Of a stretch of 64,000 nt of DNA, positions 62,170-64,000 are shown piece by piece. The position numbers and the translations under genes are program-made. Position 1 is the stretch's first letter; each line of letters begins with the position of its first letter. Source of the DNA: Brevibacterium permense (GTDB taxonomy: Bacteria > Actinomycetota > Actinomycetes > Actinomycetales > Brevibacteriaceae); the NCBI RefSeq assembly GCF_013280495.1, contig NZ_JABSSX010000014.1, positions 1 through 64,000 on the forward strand. Direction: 5' to 3'. The notes under the pieces were generated by a model, which worked only from the letters and a program-made list of their open reading frames with translations, did no database searches and was not told where the DNA came from.

Positions 62170-64000
62170 TCAGCTCTCCTTCATGCCCTTCTGGATGAGG
62201 TCCATCACCGAGGAGTCCGCGAGAGTCGTGACATCGCCGACCTCGCGGTTCTCGGCCACGTCCTTGAGCAGCCGCCGCATGATCTTGCCCGACCGGGTCT
62301 TCGGCAGATCGGGCACGATCATGATCGAGCGCGGAGTCGCGATCGGACCGATCGAGGAGCGCACATGAGACCGCAGATCGTTCACGACATCGTCCCCGCC
62401 GTCGTCTGCACTCTCCCTCAGGATGACGAATGCCTCGATCGCCTGGCCGGTCATCTCGTCTTTCGCACCGACCACGGCCGCCTCGGCGACCTTCGGATGA
62501 GCGACGAGGGCGGATTCGATCTCCGCGGTCGACATCCGGTGCCCGGAGACGTTGAGGACGTCGTCGACACGGCCGAGGACCCAGAAATCGCCGTCGCGGT
62601 CGATCTTCGCACCGTCCCCGGCGAAGTACACCTCCGGGTACTGCGACCAGTAGGTCTTCTTGAACCGCTCCTCATCGCCCCACAGGGTGCGCAACATCGA
62701 CGGCCATGGTTCCTTGACGACGAGGTATCCGCCGTTTCCGGGTTCGACCGAATTGCCCTCGTCGTCGAAGACGTCGGCGACGATCCCGGGCAGCGGGCGC
62801 ATCGCCGAGCCCGGCTTCGTCTCGGTCACGCCCGGCAGGGGGCTGATGAGGATGCTGCCGTTCTCCGTCTGCCACCAGGTGTCGACGACGGGGCAGCGGT
62901 TGCCGCCGATGTGCTCGCGGTACCACATCCATGCTTCGGGGTTGATCGGTTCGCCGACGCTGCCGAGCAGGCGCAGGCTGGACAGGTCGTACTGAGCGGG
63001 GATGTCGCGGCCCCATTTCATGAACGACCGGATGGCCGTGGGTGCGCAGTAGAGAATGGAGACCTTGTACTTCTGCACGATCTCCCACCACCGGCCTCGG
63101 TGCGGGGTGTCCGGTGTTCCCTCATAGAGCACCGAGGTGGCCCCATTGGCCAGGGGACCGTAGACGATGTACGAATGGCCGGTCACCCAGCCGATGTCCG
63201 CGGCCGTCCAAAAGACGTCCTTGTCAGGTTTGATGTCGAAGACCGCCCAGTGGGTGAAGGAGGTCCCGACGAGGTAGCCGCCCGTGGTGTGCATGATGCC
63301 CTTGGGCTTTCCGGTCGTGCCCGAGGAGTACATGATGTAGAGCGGATGCTCGGAATCGAAGGCCTCCGGAGTGTGGATCTCCGGCTGTCGATCGACGACC
63401 TCGTGCCACCACAGATCACGGTCGTCATTCCAGTCCACGTCCTGGCCGGTGCGGCGGACGACGAGGACGTTGCGCACCTCGGGGCAGTCCTCCATCGCCT
63501 CGTCGACGACGGATTTGAGGGCCGAGGGCTTGCCCTTGCGATAGCCGCCGTCGGCGGTGATGACGAACTCGACTCCGCAGTCCTTGACGCGGTCGGCGAT
63601 CGCCGAGGCGGAGAAGCCGCCGAAGATGACGGTGTGCGGGGCGCCGAGGCGGGCGCAGGCGAGCATGGCGAACACCGTCTCCGGGATCATCGGCATGTAG
63701 ATCGCAACGCGGTCGCCGGTCTTGACTCCGAGTTCGGTGAGCGCATTCGCGGCCTTCGAGACCTCGCGCAGAAGATCGGAGTACGTGATGGTGCGGGTGT
63801 CTCCGGATTCGCCTTCGAAGTAGTAGGCCACGCGATCGCCGAGGCCGTTCTCGACATGGCGATCGACGCAGTTGTATGCGGCATTGAGCCGTCCGCCCAC
63901 GAACCACTTCGCAAAGGGCCTGTCCGACCAGTCGAGGACCGTGTCGAAGGGAGTCTCCCAGCTGATGCGCTGTGCCTGTTCCTCCCAATAGCCGATGCGG
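62170..64000 (-). CDS. acs: Acetyl-CoA synthetase, N-terminus beyond the window edge
   Basis: At least 609 residues are visible. The frame stays open to the right edge, reading RIGYWEEQAQRISW, and continues past WSDRPFAKWFVGGRLNAAYN, an Acs N-terminal region. Motifs: YSSGTTGKPKGI (AMP binding), WWQTENGS, GRVDDVLNVSGHR, and PKTRSGKIMRR, whose Lys is the known acetylation site. It activates acetate to acetyl-CoA. The start codon and promoter are not in the window. Confidence 0.96.
   Translation of the reverse strand, partial: RIGYWEEQAQRISWETPFDTVLDWSDRPFAKWFVGGRLNAAYNCVDRHVENGLGDRVAYYFEGESGDTRTITYSDLLREVSKAANALTELGVKTGDRVAIYMPMIPETVFAMLACARLGAPHTVIFGGFSASAIADRVKDCGVEFVITADGGYRKGKPSALKSVVDEAMEDCPEVRNVLVVRRTGQDVDWNDDRDLWWHEVVDRQPEIHTPEAFDSEHPLYIMYSSGTTGKPKGIMHTTGGYLVGTSFTHWAVFDIKPDKDVFWTAADIGWVTGHSYIVYGPLANGATSVLYEGTPDTPHRGRWWEIVQKYKVSILYCAPTAIRSFMKWGRDIPAQYDLSSLRLLGSVGEPINPEAWMWYREHIGGNRCPVVDTWWQTENGSILISPLPGVTETKPGSAMRPLPGIVADVFDDEGNSVEPGNGGYLVVKEPWPSMLRTLWGDEERFKKTYWSQYPEVYFAGDGAKIDRDGDFWVLGRVDDVLNVSGHRMSTAEIESALVAHPKVAEAAVVGAKDEMTGQAIEAFVILRESADDGGDDVVNDLRSHVRSSIGPIATPRSIMIVPDLPKTRSGKIMRRLLKDVAENREVGDVTTLADSSVMDLIQKGMKES

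Noticed and set aside
1-64000. CRISPR arrays, tRNA or rRNA genes, toxin-antitoxin pairs, prophage genes
   Set aside because: I looked for regular direct repeats, cloverleaf arms with a T-loop GTTCRA, and typical short gene pairs, and saw none that hold up.

Overview
The window is high-GC DNA with G/C-ending codons, frequent GTG and TTG starts and actinobacterial marker families (DUF3073, DUF6882, a bacterial sterol-carrier orthologue, PurS). It is a chromosomal segment of a Micrococcales-type actinobacterium. Brevibacterium is my best guess from gene content, but nothing in the sequence proves the genus. I see no tRNA, rRNA, CRISPR array, phage or plasmid replication genes.

Layout. The left edge (1-121) is the end of an IS3-family insertion sequence, followed by a dispersed palindromic repeat, a gene remnant and a DoxX-like membrane gene. 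Positions 1.4-6.6 kb hold a DUF6882 protein and a heterodimeric ABC exporter. Positions 7.0-10.8 kb hold a small cell-surface locus: two related secreted repeat proteins, one with an LPXTG-like anchor, flanking a peptidoglycan-binding-domain protein. Positions 10.9-30.2 kb are the purine biosynthesis region (purQ, purS, a fused purD-purC gene, purF, purM). Embedded in it are a six-gene polyamine uptake and oxidation operon (amidohydrolase, PotA, PotD, PotB, PotC, FAD amine oxidase) and an asparaginase / sterol-carrier / aldehyde dehydrogenase / EamA exporter operon. The oxidase and aldehyde dehydrogenase could together convert an imported polyamine to an amino acid.

Positions 30.4-43.1 kb are mixed accessory and housekeeping genes: DUF3073, several unrecognised proteins, a LysR/EamA divergent pair, a phytoene-dehydrogenase-like oxidoreductase, tenA under a TPP riboswitch, a P-loop kinase overlapping an ATP-grasp ligase, a VOC protein, a HutD-like protein and a Ser/Gly-rich membrane protein. 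Positions 43.3-52.1 kb carry catalase, aconitase, a Fpg/Nei glycosylase, a broken SDR gene, an aldo-keto reductase, a ThrE-type exporter and a LysR regulator, with several copies of the palindromic repeat. Positions 52.2-64 kb carry a glutaryl-CoA-dehydrogenase-like gene, an amidohydrolase, SDR enzymes, a deleted ABC exporter pseudogene, mgtE, a universal stress protein, a sugar-porter MFS transporter, an acidic protein, a patatin-like phospholipase and the 3' part of acetyl-CoA synthetase.

Three patterns cut across the gene list. (1) A family of roughly 60-bp palindromes (five full copies and one half copy) sits at gene ends and supplies stop codons. (2) About ten genes start 6-7 nt after a TANNNT -10 box, which implies leaderless mRNAs. 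(3) The nonamer CCGAGGCGG occurs about 30 times on the two strands, including in gaps between genes. The two related surface proteins also share an upstream block with the same internal spacing.
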